From: Strigamia acuminata
Lineage: Eukaryota > Arthropoda > Chilopoda > Geophilomorpha > Linotaeniidae
Length of the DNA: 64,000 nt
Assembly: GCA_949358305.1 (NCBI GenBank)
Contig: OX442317.1
Span: forward strand, 6,452,186-6,516,185
Reading direction: 5' to 3'
A program made the position numbers and the translations under genes. The notes beneath the pieces are model-generated. The model was not told the origin of the DNA and did no database searches. It was given only the letters and a program-made list of their open reading frames with translations. Position 1 is the stretch's first letter. Every line of letters begins with the position of its first letter. Below, piece after piece: positions 29,827 through 42,652 of the stretch.

Positions 29827-32800
29827 CTTTAAAACTCGCACAATTCCTTAGGCGCGTAAATCATAGATTAGTGTATAAAGTATCGACCCGGGTCCCTGAC
29901 GCCTTGCTCCTATGCGAAAGTTTAAAAGGTTCTCACTGATGTATGTTCAAATTGTTCCGCAATTAAAGTTCATCACAAATCAATACAACGATTTTTAACC
30001 ACAAAAAAAAATACAAAAAAACTCGTCCAATTTCAATTAAAAATATCAAACGTCGAAAGAATGTCAAAAAATTATTAAAAACTGAAACACTGAACTGAAC
30101 TAAAACTGAACTGATTCGATTTGAAAATATCCAACCTGATTGTTTTATTTTCTGGCTGGATATCTTCTGTCGAGTAAAATGAAATTGTGCAAATTTTTTA
30201 TCACGTCTCAATTCCAAAAAGAAAAAGAGATTTCTTTTTGTTTCGTAATAATTTCACCACTTACTAGATAAGATTCCAACTGCGAGCCTTTATAATGAAA
30301 ACAGATATATACTTCTGCAAAATCGATTAGAAGACTGGCAGTTTGAATGAAAACAGGTAGAACACGATTGTAAAATCAATAATCTCCAATGACATAGAAA
30401 AATAGGACAAGATATAAATTAAAAATGTCGCAAATGACGCAAAACGATACAAAAACGACGCTACAGAAACCCCCTAACATTAAAAATGCAAAGTAAATAA
30501 CTAATGCACTTCATCCGTACACGTTAATTCGCTAAAGTTAAATTTTTAAAGCGACGTTTTAATTAATCTTCAAGGTAACCATTCGGCAAAAACTGACCAG
30601 ACAACGCGAATTTGGTGCGAAAAAAGATAAACAATTCGTCTCCCAGCAAATTATATTACTTAGAATAAATTCAAAAAGGAAAAAAAAAATAAACTTAATC
30701 AAAGATCACAAGATTTTCATTTTCTTGGAGGTTGTTAAGCGACATGTCCTTATCTGAGCGCGCGTGCACGCCACATCAAAGCCGGAGCCGCAAAGGATTC
30801 CGAATCGGTGCAAGTGCTAAACTCAGGAATCCTTGACGCTCATCGCCGGATTAAACCCACGTTAATTTCATCGCGCGAACGTAAATTTCCTCACCCGATG
30901 TACGGAAATTTGAAAAATTTCAAACTTTTCTCTTCCTACAATATGTAGACTGTTGATTTATGTCGAGCAATTGTTGAGTATAATTTTGCTTTTACGATTT
31001 TCAACGTGTAATAACGGGCCTTTATTGCCCGAAATGCGGCATTTATTTCAATACAACTTATGTCATTCCGAATTGCACAAGTCAATGCGCGTAGCCGAAT
31101 AACGTGTAAATGTGGCGAAATTTCCGAGCATGTCGTAACGGGAGAGTCCCGAAACTCCCGATAAACTCCCAGCAAATATGCTAATCCATCACCATGAATT
31201 GCAACTTTTTACTTCGATATTTTACATATTTTTTCCCTACAAAAAAAAATCTTCTTTTTTAAAGCAGAAAACACCGAGTGCCATCACGATTTCATTTTAC
31301 AAGATTAAAATCATTTTTAAAATAATTTTTAACGAATGTAAATTTAAAAATAAATTTAAAACACTAAAAAATAAAAATAAAAATATAAAAAAACTAAAAC
31401 TAATTTTTTTTCCCTACAAAATCGACATGAGAGTAGCACTGCTCGGTACGGTCATGATAACACTTAAAACATGACTTCCCCCTCTTTTCAGGTTGACAAC
31501 TTGCCTGCACTGCACCGATTTGAATGTACAAGTACCTCTATGCTTCTTTAACCGGTGGTGCACGCACCACCAGGGTGTTTAATGTTTAATATATAAGTGG
31601 TTAAGTGACACCGGTAAAAAATTAGTTCAAAAAAGTATTTTCCTTTGATAAGACGTGCGAGCACAGATTTTAAAACTCAAGAACCTCTACAAGTACAAAT
31701 TTTGGTTCCAAAAATGATCTTTGTAGCAGGTGGTTGCTGAATGGAGGTAGTTGCCGATACATCTTTCACTGTATCAGTGATTTAAGCCAACAAAGATTAA
31801 CACTCGGAAGCATTCGACCTTTAAACACTAAAAAAAACCTTCACCGCTCAGCAGTGATTCACTTTACCATAAAATCCTCAACACCAAATCGTTTATTTCA
31901 GCATATTTTCTGTATCATTTAGTCGCAAACAGCTAAAAATAAACATATTTTACCCATAAGTGCCCTAATCCAGTGCACTATTTACCATAAACTTTCTAAT
32001 CCATCGATTGTTGCAAACCCCAAAGAAAAAAGAATAAAAAGAGGCGTGCAAGTGTTGTGCATTTTATTTTATCCATTTCCCAAAACAAAACGAAAATGGA
32101 TTTCAATTTTGTAGCTGCAAACCCGACTCAAGGACCCAGCGACCACGTACAAGAGTTGAATCTCGAGCCAGGATCTTTTTTGGCTGTTCTTGCCTTTATC
32201 AACAATTGCTGTCACCTGAATCCTAACTTCCAGACGAATAGATTCCCTCATGCTGGTTCGCAGGAAATAAAGACTCGGGGGTAGAATCAATAAAATGGAG
32301 AAAGAAACATCTCAGAAAATTGTGCCTCGCCTCCTACAACAAGCCCAAAACCTATGCTATCGAATTGGAATGGAAGAATTTCGCTACGTATAACCTTTTA
32401 GTCCACTCCACCTTCCAACACCCATTCCAGCCTTTCCATCTTCTCTACCCTTAAACAAAAAAAGAGGTGGGCGGCAACTGCGAACTGCAAAATGAAATAC
32501 AAATCTGTTGGATGTCAGAAATTCCATTACAATTTTTCTTTCTTTTTTTTAATTTTTTTTTTTTAAAAAAAAATAGAAAGTTGGGATTCATTAAAGAAAT
32601 TGATTCGCGTGTATGTATGGAACACGGTGCTGTAAAAGCTAGGAGCTATAAAAAGAAAGCCATCAAAGAGTAGTAGAACATTCACCAAAGCTGACATTTA
32701 TTCCTATGGCAATGTTTTCTTTCCTTTAAATGAAATCAAATCTGTGCAGAAAATCTCACCTTCGCCGCTGAATGATTTATCATACAATAACAAATTTAAT

Positions 32801-34965
32801 ATTTGGATCAACAACAGCACTCCATTTTCATCAAGTGATTCCGACTCGCAGCTACTCGAATACCAGATCTCAAAGTCAAATTCTTGTTCCAAGGACTGTT
32901 TTTTTTTTAAACAGAAATGTAGACGAGGAAAAATAATCCTTTTGCATTAAAGCCTAATGGGTGTCTGACACGATGTCAACATTTTGATGTTTTTGAATTT
33001 AAATTCGCGAAACACTTTAAATTTCTAATTTGTTAATTAGTACCGTAAGAATGCTATATCAAACGGTAATCTTCGTTGAATAAATAATTTAACACCTCCG
33101 AGTATAATAATAGGCTTTGTTTAAAACTCATAAATAAATAGCACATATTTTCGCCCAAAAAGTCACTACAGAGACCCATCTTTCCTACGTGCAGCAATGC
33201 TAAATTAAAGCTATAACGTTAGAATTATGTTGTGAGTTTCTAATGTAACGTGTGTAATACATTATAAATGTTTAATTTAAACAAAATACAATGTGTTTGC
33301 CGAAACTACTTGTACCTTTCAGTTTTTCTAGCTCGTCTTTTAAAGATCCCATTACATATTCGCACCAAATGAATCCAAAAATTGCGCGTCTTTGGAAAAA
33401 TCCACCCAAAAGACGTCAATCAGGATAAAAAAAAATATTGGATATTTGTTGAGGCAATAAATATTTCGTTTTCATTACAAGACCACTTTACTAGTCAGGT
33501 TTCGATTACGGTATTACAAAGAACAAAGAAACAAAAACTAAAACCATGATGACGTCTCATGACTTAATATCGCGCCATTAAACATTACACAGTTTGCGGC
33601 AGCGACTTTTCCCTTATAAAAACTCCCGATACACGTATAAGTGTAGTGAAAAAGTCATAACTGGAACTTAGCTTACGGTATAACTGGAAATAACGCAACC
33701 AATCCAGTAATTTTCCGCTATTTCATTGCCCAAAAATTGCAAATGGCGACTACTTGTGATTGCCGTCATTTGCAATTCTTCGCATCAAGGGATAATTGTA
33801 TACCACGAATCATAATTTTTCTCTTTTCCGTTACACTATTTAGAACATAAAATTAAGCATAACTATAAAGGAAAAGTTGCTGTTGTAAACTGGACCACCA
33901 CTACAAACTATTGTTGTTTTCATGAAGACAGTCATGTTGGTGAACAAAGTTCTGATGTCATGACATCACTGAATCTCAAATGATGAAATGACATCATTGA
34001 ATATCAAATGATAAAATTCAACCTGGATCTTGGAACTATTTTTTACCTAGCAACAGTTGTTTACAATATTCCTCCACAAGCCTTATTACTCCCAAAAGTG
34101 TACTATCACCATAGAAAGAGTCCGAATTTAATGTTTGATTTATTTCTTTCTGCCTGTTCATGGCATAAAAACATTTGGGCATCTTTTTTACCTGTTTGAG
34201 GTAAATAAATTCATCAAAAATTTTGGTCATGACCGAAGAGTCTTATTGGTGCACTCCCCTTGTAAATATTAACAAAAAATAGCAATCATTATCAGCAAAC
34301 AATCAAACTGTTGCTGAACAGGTTAGTGGACCGCCCTTGTCTACAACTGACCGGGCACAGTAAACATAGTCTATTTCAATGTAAGTAAGACACTCCTCCT
34401 AGTGGTAAGTGTTTTGGGCTAACTTTAGACAGAACTAGGTTAAATTTTTTGGTACAAACAGGATATTAAGGGCAACCCGGATCTCAGTTCATCGAGATGA
34501 TTTCCTTAAGGAGGCATCCACCACTCCTTCGATCCACTCCAATCCTGATAGATCGAATGTTTGTTACAGAAATGTTTTTAGTTCGTCTCTAAATATTTTA
34601 TGCTGATATATAGAGATGATTTAGAAACAAACTGAAACAGAATCATTTTTCAATTTTTTTTACCCCTCATAACTTATTTCCTGCTTATGTCTCTTGAAAA
34701 GCTTCACGATTCAACACCCACGCTCCTCAATCATCTCAAGTAGTAAACACCAGCAACATCAGAAATAATTCATAAATTATATTTTATTACATGAATTATG
34801 AGTAAACAGTAGTGGCGCATTTGTTCTCTCCCCTAAAGCTGAACTGCACGCAGAGCATTCCAATCCATGTCCTTGTGAATTACCGGTTTGTCAAGCACAC
34901 GACTGTGTGGCTAAACACTGCCCAAGAATCATTCAAGTTGCACCTTATACTTCCTCTATAAGATA
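29827..34965. other. Non-coding region
   Basis: Long AT-rich stretch without a supportable gene. Details: a perfect palindrome GGTGGTGC-AC-GCACCACC near 31549-31566, and a duplicated unit of about 28 bp near 33956-34015 (ATGACATCACTGAATCTCAA and a close copy). Short open frames are low-complexity. Confidence 0.45.
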
Positions 34966-35719
34966 TATCGTATTTTACCGATTAAGAGTCGCCATCGAAT
35001 AGTAGCCGCAGCTAAGACACCAGGAATACCGTATTTTTGCAAAAGTACGATATTAGAGAGTTTGCAAGATGCATTTTTCCCTTACAGTTAAACACTATAC
35101 AGTATAAAAATAGTGTTAGGAAAAAATGATAAATTAAGTTTTTGCGGGCTGCACTTTTTCCTTATCACTACATTATTTCAGCCAACTCCTGACAGTTAGT
35201 AATTTTGGGCCTAAAAATTTAATTTGGGGGCGTAAATGTGCAAATTTCTGCATAAAATTCCATTATTATGCCTATAAAGTATGGTTTTGAGCCTAAAATT
35301 CAATTTTGGGCCTCACTTATCATTCAATCTACGTACCTATGACTGTGATGAGTTTGATCGGGACAACAAAATAATCACCATTTGCAATGGGCGGAGCTAA
35401 CAATATAGTGTTCTCAATTCTAATTGGCTTCGCTATATTTTAATTTAGTGTTGAAAACGATACACTAAAGATTTTTCCCTTACGATATGGCACTAAAATA
35501 GTGTAACGTAGAGAAAAATAAGGGAAAAATGCATCCCGCAAACTCTCTATTGTTTCCGTATTTAACCTCACAAACGATGAACGTAAGCTTCGTTCGTGAT
35601 GTTCAGTCTTCGTTTGTTACATTGAACAAATGTAACAAACGAAAAACCGAAATTGTAATTGCTGACAAAAATGGCAGTTTTGAATAAGAGCCGCAGCTCT
35701 TAATCGATAAAATACGGTA
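34966..35719. mobile_element. MITE family A, copy 1, split by another MITE
   Basis: The ends are inverted repeats: left TATCGTATTTTACCGATTAA then GAGTCGCC; right, reverse complemented, TACCGTATTTTATCGATTAA then GAGCTGC. Bases 35055-35548 are a later insertion. Without it and one 3-bp repeat, the element is about 257 bp and lines up with the uninterrupted copy at 40625-40920. The (TA)n run follows directly. Confidence 0.8.
35055..35548. mobile_element. MITE inserted into family A copy
   Basis: It is 494 bp with terminal repeats of about 30 bp: left AGAGAGTTTGCAAGATGCAT then TTTTCCCTTA; right, reverse complemented, AGAGAGTTTGCGGGATGCAT then TTTTCCCTTA. ATT is duplicated (35052-35054 and 35549-35551). 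The empty site is visible in the family copy at 40625, which reads GGTATTGTTTCC there. A 3-bp duplication fits PIF/Harbinger-type elements, but the ends do not prove this. No transposase frame. Confidence 0.82.
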
Positions 35720-35741
35720 TATATATATATATATATATATA
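35718..35741. repeat. (TA)n microsatellite
   Basis: About 12 TA units directly adjoining the right end of the family A element. It may have grown from that element's TA target site. Confidence 0.85.
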
Positions 35742-36664
35742 ACAAGTGGTAGCATTAATCAATTCGCTCAATTTACACAGGTGCAACAATAAATATCCAG
35801 CAGGCATTTAATTTAAAACGGCGCATTTAAATACTAATAGCCAGATAATTGTAATTATTGGCAATAAATAGCTTCATAAAATTATTGCAAATTGCGTTTC
35901 GAAGACCAAATGATAACTCAGTCTAATGCTTCGCACCAAACTATTGTTTTTAATGTTTTAAACATCGATTCTCAACATTTTCCATTCTGCAATCTGGTTC
36001 GAAAATACAATATTTTCCAATTACCGCTATTGGCACAAAATGTGCACTTTTTATTCTTTCTTGCCAAACAAATTGATTATGCAAAGCACACGAATTTAAA
36101 TGACTTTACACAAACATAACATGTTGTTTGAAAAACATTTCTTGTCACAATGTTTATGACCTGTTATGCTTTAAAAGCAAGTATAAATTGTTTATTAAGA
36201 GCATTGCACCTGGTCAGAGCTTGGTTTGGTGACCCACTGGGAATCCCAGTTGTCTCTTATCCTTGACAAATTTAAGGTAGAGTTTCCTTGGCAATAACTC
36301 GCTTCCAACTAGGTTTTCTGCAGTTTCCAGTTCAGGTTGGGTCCTCAAGAAAGTCATCCCACGAAAAGCTCCTAGCATGGCCTAACACCCCGGACAAGAA
36401 TTCTGCCATTGGGGTCACGACCATACAAAGTTTAAAAATACAAGTACAAATAGTAAACTTGTATAATTTGTTCATTGCAGTTCACTCGGTCCTCATTTCC
36501 CAAACTCCATGCAGCCCAAGTGTCGTGGCTGTCGTCCGGCAAGTGCTGCTGCTTCCGTTTACATCAAATTTACATCAACTGCCCCCTTCTAAAGGTCACA
36601 ACAGTTCATCTTGATAACAATCAACTTTTAAAAGTTAGTTATAATGTTGCAAATTGCTGTTCGC
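35742..36664. other. Non-coding region, GC-richer patch 36200-36620
   Basis: The patch at about 36200-36620 is open for 108 codons on the plus strand (36288-36614). The peptide looks like no known protein and I see no clear splice sites. I do not call it. Confidence 0.35.
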
Positions 36665-36810
36665 GCAGAAAATCGGCTGCGCGCAATATTTCCGCGCGTA
36701 AATCGTTCAGAAAAAGGTGAATTGAAAATTTTCAATTTTGAATTCGTTTCTCTGCATTGTGAACAAAGCAAACCTTAGCACAAAAATTAAATTTCTCGGC
36801 ATTGTAAATT
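36665..36810 (+). repeat. Dispersed repeat, copy 1
   Basis: Shares TTGAAAATTTTCAATT-type sequence, then CTGCATTGTG and, further on, AAAAATTAAATTT..GCATTGTAAA with 51335-51640. This copy has no insert after CATTGTG, so it shows the empty site for the insertion in the second copy. Confidence 0.6.
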
Positions 36811-39800
36811 AGCCCCTAGATTTGCACGATAAATAAATAAATTTAAAAAAATAAAAATAAAAAATAAAAAACATTTAGACGATTTTGGGTGTTGGAAGCG
36901 TTGCAACAGCTGAAAAATATTGCTTTACCTATTCAGTCATGGCCTAACATGCACTCATCTTGAAGCAATGGTTGCTGACAACATTACAGCTTACTTTATT
37001 TCTATACTTTCACTCTCGCACACATGTCTGCTAGCTCCCGTAAAAATAGTGCGCGTATAATTTCATTTACTACTGTCCGTCTTAAGCTTTTAACACAGAT
37101 ACACGCCCTAATGGCGCAGTCCTTAGCGCCGAGCATAATCAGTTAGTTGACACTCTACTAACTCATACCTTATACACTGAACAAAAGCAAATGGAAAAAA
37201 AAATTGCACGCTTTCCAGCAGATGCAATATCGACTATGACTGTGCACAAATAACATACGCCACCGATTTAATCAAATTTCTTTCCGGCCCTGCAAACTTA
37301 TTTCACACAATAGATGCGTTTCGTTCCGTAGCTGCGATATTCCGTCACCAATATATCACAATTTGTGTGCATTATTAGAAATCAAGTCAAGAACCGGGTG
37401 TGCAACTTAAAATTTCTTCATTTTAAAGCAAGAAAAAAAAATATATTAAACAGCTCGGCTTGTGTCACCCACCTTTCACAGCCTATAATCATGTAACGCT
37501 ACACACAAAATTGATATTGATTCTTGCTTGAGTATTTATGTTGTTGTATTTTTTTTCCCTTTTATATAAATAATATTAGTTCCCTTTCATCTTCACTTTT
37601 AACCTGTGCTTATGAAATGATTAATGGTTACTTTATAAGCCTGTCACAGTGCCAAATGAAGTTTCAACTATCTTTTTTTGTGGGCATGTGTTATGAAACA
37701 CGTTTTTATCGTCTGCTAAAAACTTGCACACGTTCGGACCAATATATATAATAAAAAAAATGAAAATAAATAAATAAAAAGCTTCCTAAAGAAACAATAA
37801 AGATATTGGGTGATGTGTTGAAAATACTTCCAAGTGCTTTATCCCAACACTGTAATCTTCAGAGTTAAGATTAAAAACTCGCCTTAAAGTGCTTTCAGGC
37901 AATATTTTATCAATCAACGTCCAATATATCATATTCAATAAGATAAAAAATATATAAATTGCACTAAAACGTTGAAAATCCCATCTCACCAGTGCTGACT
38001 ATGCGCTTTATGACTTTGAAGGACTCTCAGGACATTTGCGGTTCGATTCCCAGCGCGGGATTCCTCTGTTGTCTTTTCAGTCACAATAATGACCGGTGTC
38101 CTTTGTCTGGTGCCAGCGTGGTATTTATACGGCTTTTGCTATTTCTAATTTACGTATTTCCAATTAAAATTTCACTAGAGTTCCAATATACGGAATTCTA
38201 TTATGCACATATTGTTGATGCATTAAAGCTACTTCAGCCAAGATTTCAACTGGCAAAGACTCAATATCGACATGCAAATGTCACATATGTCTCCGAATTT
38301 CCGTTATGACATTTGATCCGAGCCAATGTTTCAATAATTGATTGCAGGAGGTGTATGGCCTTTTCCCATTTCATCAATTTGCAATAAGGACACTCTTGTC
38401 CGGTGGCGAGAAATTAAATTGTGTTTTGCAGTTCTTCCAGAGTGATAATTTCATAATTTCCCGGCTCATAAAACAGATAATGTATATAAAGTTTCCTTAA
38501 AAGATTAAATCCAAGTATTAAAAAAGCAAAGGTCATAATAAAGTTTGGATTGGCCAATTAATTTATGTAAATAATTGCTAATGAAAGATTTAATTGCGAT
38601 GCAAATGCAGACAAAATTCCAATTTCATCTTTGATGATCTGTTGACCACAATTTCATACCACAAATGACGATACACGCAACATGGTTTCAATTCAAATCA
38701 ATTACTGATTTAAAAAGCAAATCATAATGTAAACATATCACCAATACAAACGCAAAAGGTTTGAAGCCAATACAAACTGCACCTAAACTCGTCTAAATGC
38801 ATCGTTTAGAAACAGCGTTTTAAACAGCAAAAAAATTAAAAAGTTTTTACACACCAGCAATCAATATTCGCCTCAATTTACCAATTAGAATGTCATTGTA
38901 ATCCTTAATTATTTGTCAGTTGCCACGAAACAAAGCAAAAATTAACATCTCAAACTCAAACACACATTTAATCATCAAAACAATAACATCACCACATGTT
39001 TTTCTGCTTTTTGTCTACAAATCCAAGGCGACTTACGTCAACACAAAAACAAAACATAATAACAATAAAAAAAAATGCAAAATTTCATTTTTTTTATTGA
39101 CAATGTCAACAACTCTCTCTAAATTTAAAAACACTTAACTCATCAAGTGCAACACCATAGCAACGTGATGGAATAACTCAACCGAGAGAATGGAAATAAA
39201 AGATTGGATTCCGAGCTTAACTTTTACAACACACAACAACACCGGGTGCAATTCGATCTCTTTTGTCTATTAAATGCGTCTTTTAGCAGCCAGTTGGGTT
39301 CCACACTCCAAAATTGATTTTAAAACCTTCAAAACAAATTATTACTAAATTCCAATTAATCAACCCAAATTTAATTATCAACCGAATTCTTTCCACTCCA
39401 AAAATAGAAATCCAATACACAAAAGTCCAAAATTGTGCCCCACAAACCGAAATAACAAAACGCCTTCCAAGAAATCAACAAAAAAATAATTTCCTACTAA
39501 AAAAAGCCAATTAGTATTTACAATCATATATTTCTTCTCGAAATCTCATCAAGTTCCTCTTTACTGCCTTGATTACCGTTTCCAATAGCATTGATCGCAG
39601 ATAACACTCACAAAATGGGACCTATTAGGCAAACCTACCAAAACATAATACTACTGATAGAAAAAGAGAAAAAATATAGAAAAAAAGAGAGAAAAAAAAA
39701 TTACCTTTGATCAATAAAAAAAGAAAGGAAAGAGAATATAGCCAATCAAAGAAAAAAAGAAAAGAGAAAAAAAAATTCCAGATATTTGATACAAGAGACA

Positions 39801-40624
39801 GGGGGAACAACTAGTTGAGAAAATTGTTCCTAGAGCTCACATTTCCACGCCAAAGACAAAGGTAAAAAGATTTCTCATGTCCGAAATTCAGGTGGAATTT
39901 TATTCGCCTTGGCTACCGCCAAACCTTGGAGGGCTTGCAACGATTTATTGATATCTCCATTTCTAAGGGATATACAGCTTATGATGGATATTTCTGTTTT
40001 TCTTCAAGAATTTTGTATTATGAAAATCGAAAAAAAAATTTTTATATATATATACAAAAAGAAAATAAAACTGTCTCTCGAGGTGTAAAAGCAAAACTTT
40101 CCTTTCCAAGGCGTAGCTTTTAAAAGTTTAAATTATAAAATTTTTATTTTCACTATACAATAAAAATGAATGCAAAAATTTGACAGTTTTTAATGTTTAA
40201 TATTGTTCAAAGTTCAGACAATACGGGCACATTTATGACAACTCATTAAAGAATCAGCATAAAAGTGACAACTTGTATTTTTACCGACGTCTATTAGAAC
40301 AATCCTCGAAACAAAAATGGAAGCCAACGCCAGGGATAGAAATTTACAATGCTACAATCAAAAACAATTCCCATCAACAATAAAAATTACAAATGTGCAC
40401 AATAGTAACTGTGCTGCAACGCAGAACTACAAGGGGAGAAAGGGGATTGTTTGTTGTGTTTATTGTTGATGGGATTTGTTTTCCATCGTGGCATTGTAGA
40501 TTCCCATCACCATTTCCGACCCTGGCGCTGGTTTCCATTTCCATTTTGAGGTTTGTCCTGTTGGACGTAGTTCTACGTCAAAACACAACAAACAACCCCA
40601 TCCCCAAAAGATCAGATATTTGAA
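36811..40624. other. Non-coding region
   Basis: AT-rich. A GGTTCGATTCC string at about 38040 resembles a tRNA B box, but the surrounding bases do not fold as a tRNA. No gene is supportable. Confidence 0.45.
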
Positions 40625-40920
40625 TACCGTATTTTCCCGATTCAGAGTCGCCCTCGAATAGTAGCCGCGGCTGAGACATCAAGAATACCGTATTTTTGCA
40701 AAAGTACGGTATTGTTTCCGTATTTAACCTCACTAACGTTCGTGAAGTTCAGACTTCGTTTGTTACATTAAACAAATGTAATAAACGAAAAACCGAAATT
40801 GTAATTGCGTGTGTCTGTTACGTTACACAATTTCCGGTTATGTGCAATTACAATTTCGGTTTTTCGTTTAAAATGGCAGTTTTGAATAAGCGCCGCGGCT
40901 CTTAATCGATAAAATACTGT
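40625..40920. mobile_element. MITE family A, copy 2
   Basis: 296 bp. Left TACCGTATTTTCCCGATTCA then GAGTCGCC; right, reverse complemented, ACAGTATTTTATCGATTAAG then AGCCGCGG. The interior holds an internal palindrome (TTTGTTACATT, then AATGTAATAAACG) and the motif CGAAATTGTAATTG, shared with copy 1. Confidence 0.8.
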
Positions 40921-42413
40921 GTTTTTGATTCAGCAGCCATTTTAATTTACCAGTGCCCTGTCAAATGTTAATATGATGTCTGTGACGCATGCGCAGATCA
41001 TATCACTAACTAAAAATGCAAAAGGAAGAAAAGTGACCCGATTGGTCTCTTTCGCTAAAGTACCTTTTGGTACACGCCAAATCAGCTTACCAGAAAATAT
41101 AAAAAAAAAAAAGTCACAAAAGTTACTTTTACTACAGCTCACCAAACTAGTCGCACCTAATATGTACAATTCGATTTTTTGATGAAAATTAATGATAAAA
41201 CACTAGGACCACCTTAACCTGAATATTACAAATCTCCCCCACCCCTACACACAAGAATCTTATACAGAAAACATGTCACGATCCAAGTAAATTTACTTAG
41301 TGAAAAAATACAACAAATTATTTATTAAAAAGCAGATATCTTTCTACGGTTGTTCAGGCAATTTAAAATTCCGTCTTACAGTAGTGACATAAAATACTAG
41401 AAGTACATAAATATTAATCTTAAACAGACATCAATAAACTGCATGTCCAAAAAGGATATAAGACGAATAAGGACAGTTTTTGTGCCGTCTGCACATTAAA
41501 TAAACATTTCACAACAGGTCAGCCTTTTTCTGCTCCATTATGATTCATACGTGAGCGCGTGCCGACTCAACTCAAGAGGTCTCATTGAACGAAAAAGCTC
41601 ATGTACAAGACCAATTGGAAACAGAACGGTAATATAGAAATAAGCACACACATACCATCTCTGCTGCTTACATAAGGAAAAAAATGGTAGCTTCACTGCA
41701 TAGGTGTCTTGTTTTGCATGCTGCCAACGTGCAGGGAAAGTGCAGTTGGAGCTACGTGACTTCCTCTATCATCTCAGTCACAAGTCGATGAATATCAAAG
41801 GTTGTTTTGCCTCTGGTTTTACTTTTTCTGCCAAGTATCAAACTCTTATCTATTTTAGAAACATGTTGAAAAAGTGAATCCAAATATGCTGGAAAATTTT
41901 CTAAGTTTAAAAAAAAATATATTTTTTTATTTTTGGAAAAAAACTGGATATTAAATTTTACAATCCATAGAAATTTTTTTTAGCATAAAAACCTAAAAAG
42001 GGAGTAAATTTTTATGAGATAGTAAAATCTTCTAAATTTTACCTAATCATCACAGTTCCATACATTCTTCGTATGCCTCAGTGCATTAAACATAAAATAA
42101 TTGGATGCACAAATGCGTTTTCCCATAGCCCTAAAACAAGATTTCTATGTAAGAAATGTAAAAAAAAAATAGTGAAAAGAGACTATTATTTTTATTCCTG
42201 CATCTAGCTATCAATGAAATATTTAAAAAAGCGCTTCATTAAACCAACTACGTAGTCATTACACACAAAGATATAACGAAATGAATAAAATATGCAAATT
42301 TAATTTGCAGTGGTCACTAGGATATGGAAATAACATAAATAATAATTGTCGTAACTTGTAATCGTTTATTCGCTGTAGTAGCCCGTATAATTCAAAAATA
42401 TTTTTTTATAATA
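40921..42413. other. Non-coding region
   Basis: No gene or clear repeat. Open frames are short and overlap on opposite strands. Confidence 0.5.
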
Positions 42414-42652
42414 TACCGTAAAGCTTCAAATTGGCGCCGGGTCCGACTTTTTTTAAAAACAAAATTGGTGATTTTTTATTTAAAAAATCATTGATTTACT
42501 CCTTTATTTATGTAAATAACCACTAATTTTAAGAAAACATAAATTATTTTTTTAAAAAACCGAAAAACTCTGCCTGGATTCAAATAGGCGCTGAGAGGGT
42601 CGGTTCCAAAAAATAGATAAACGCCCGGGCGCTTATTTGAAGCTTTATGGTA
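42414..42652. mobile_element. MITE family B, copy 2
   Basis: 239 bp with ends TACCGTAAAGCTTCAAATTG then GCGCCGGG and, reverse complemented from the right, TACCATAAAGCTTCAAATAA then GCGCCCGGGCG. The interior has ATTGGTGATTTTT and TTTATGTAAATAA-type stretches shared with the other two copies. Confidence 0.85.

Noticed and set aside
38020-38075. tRNA-like B box GGTTCGATTCC
   Set aside because: The bases around it do not form a T-stem, acceptor stem or plausible anticodon arm, and no A box is at the right distance.
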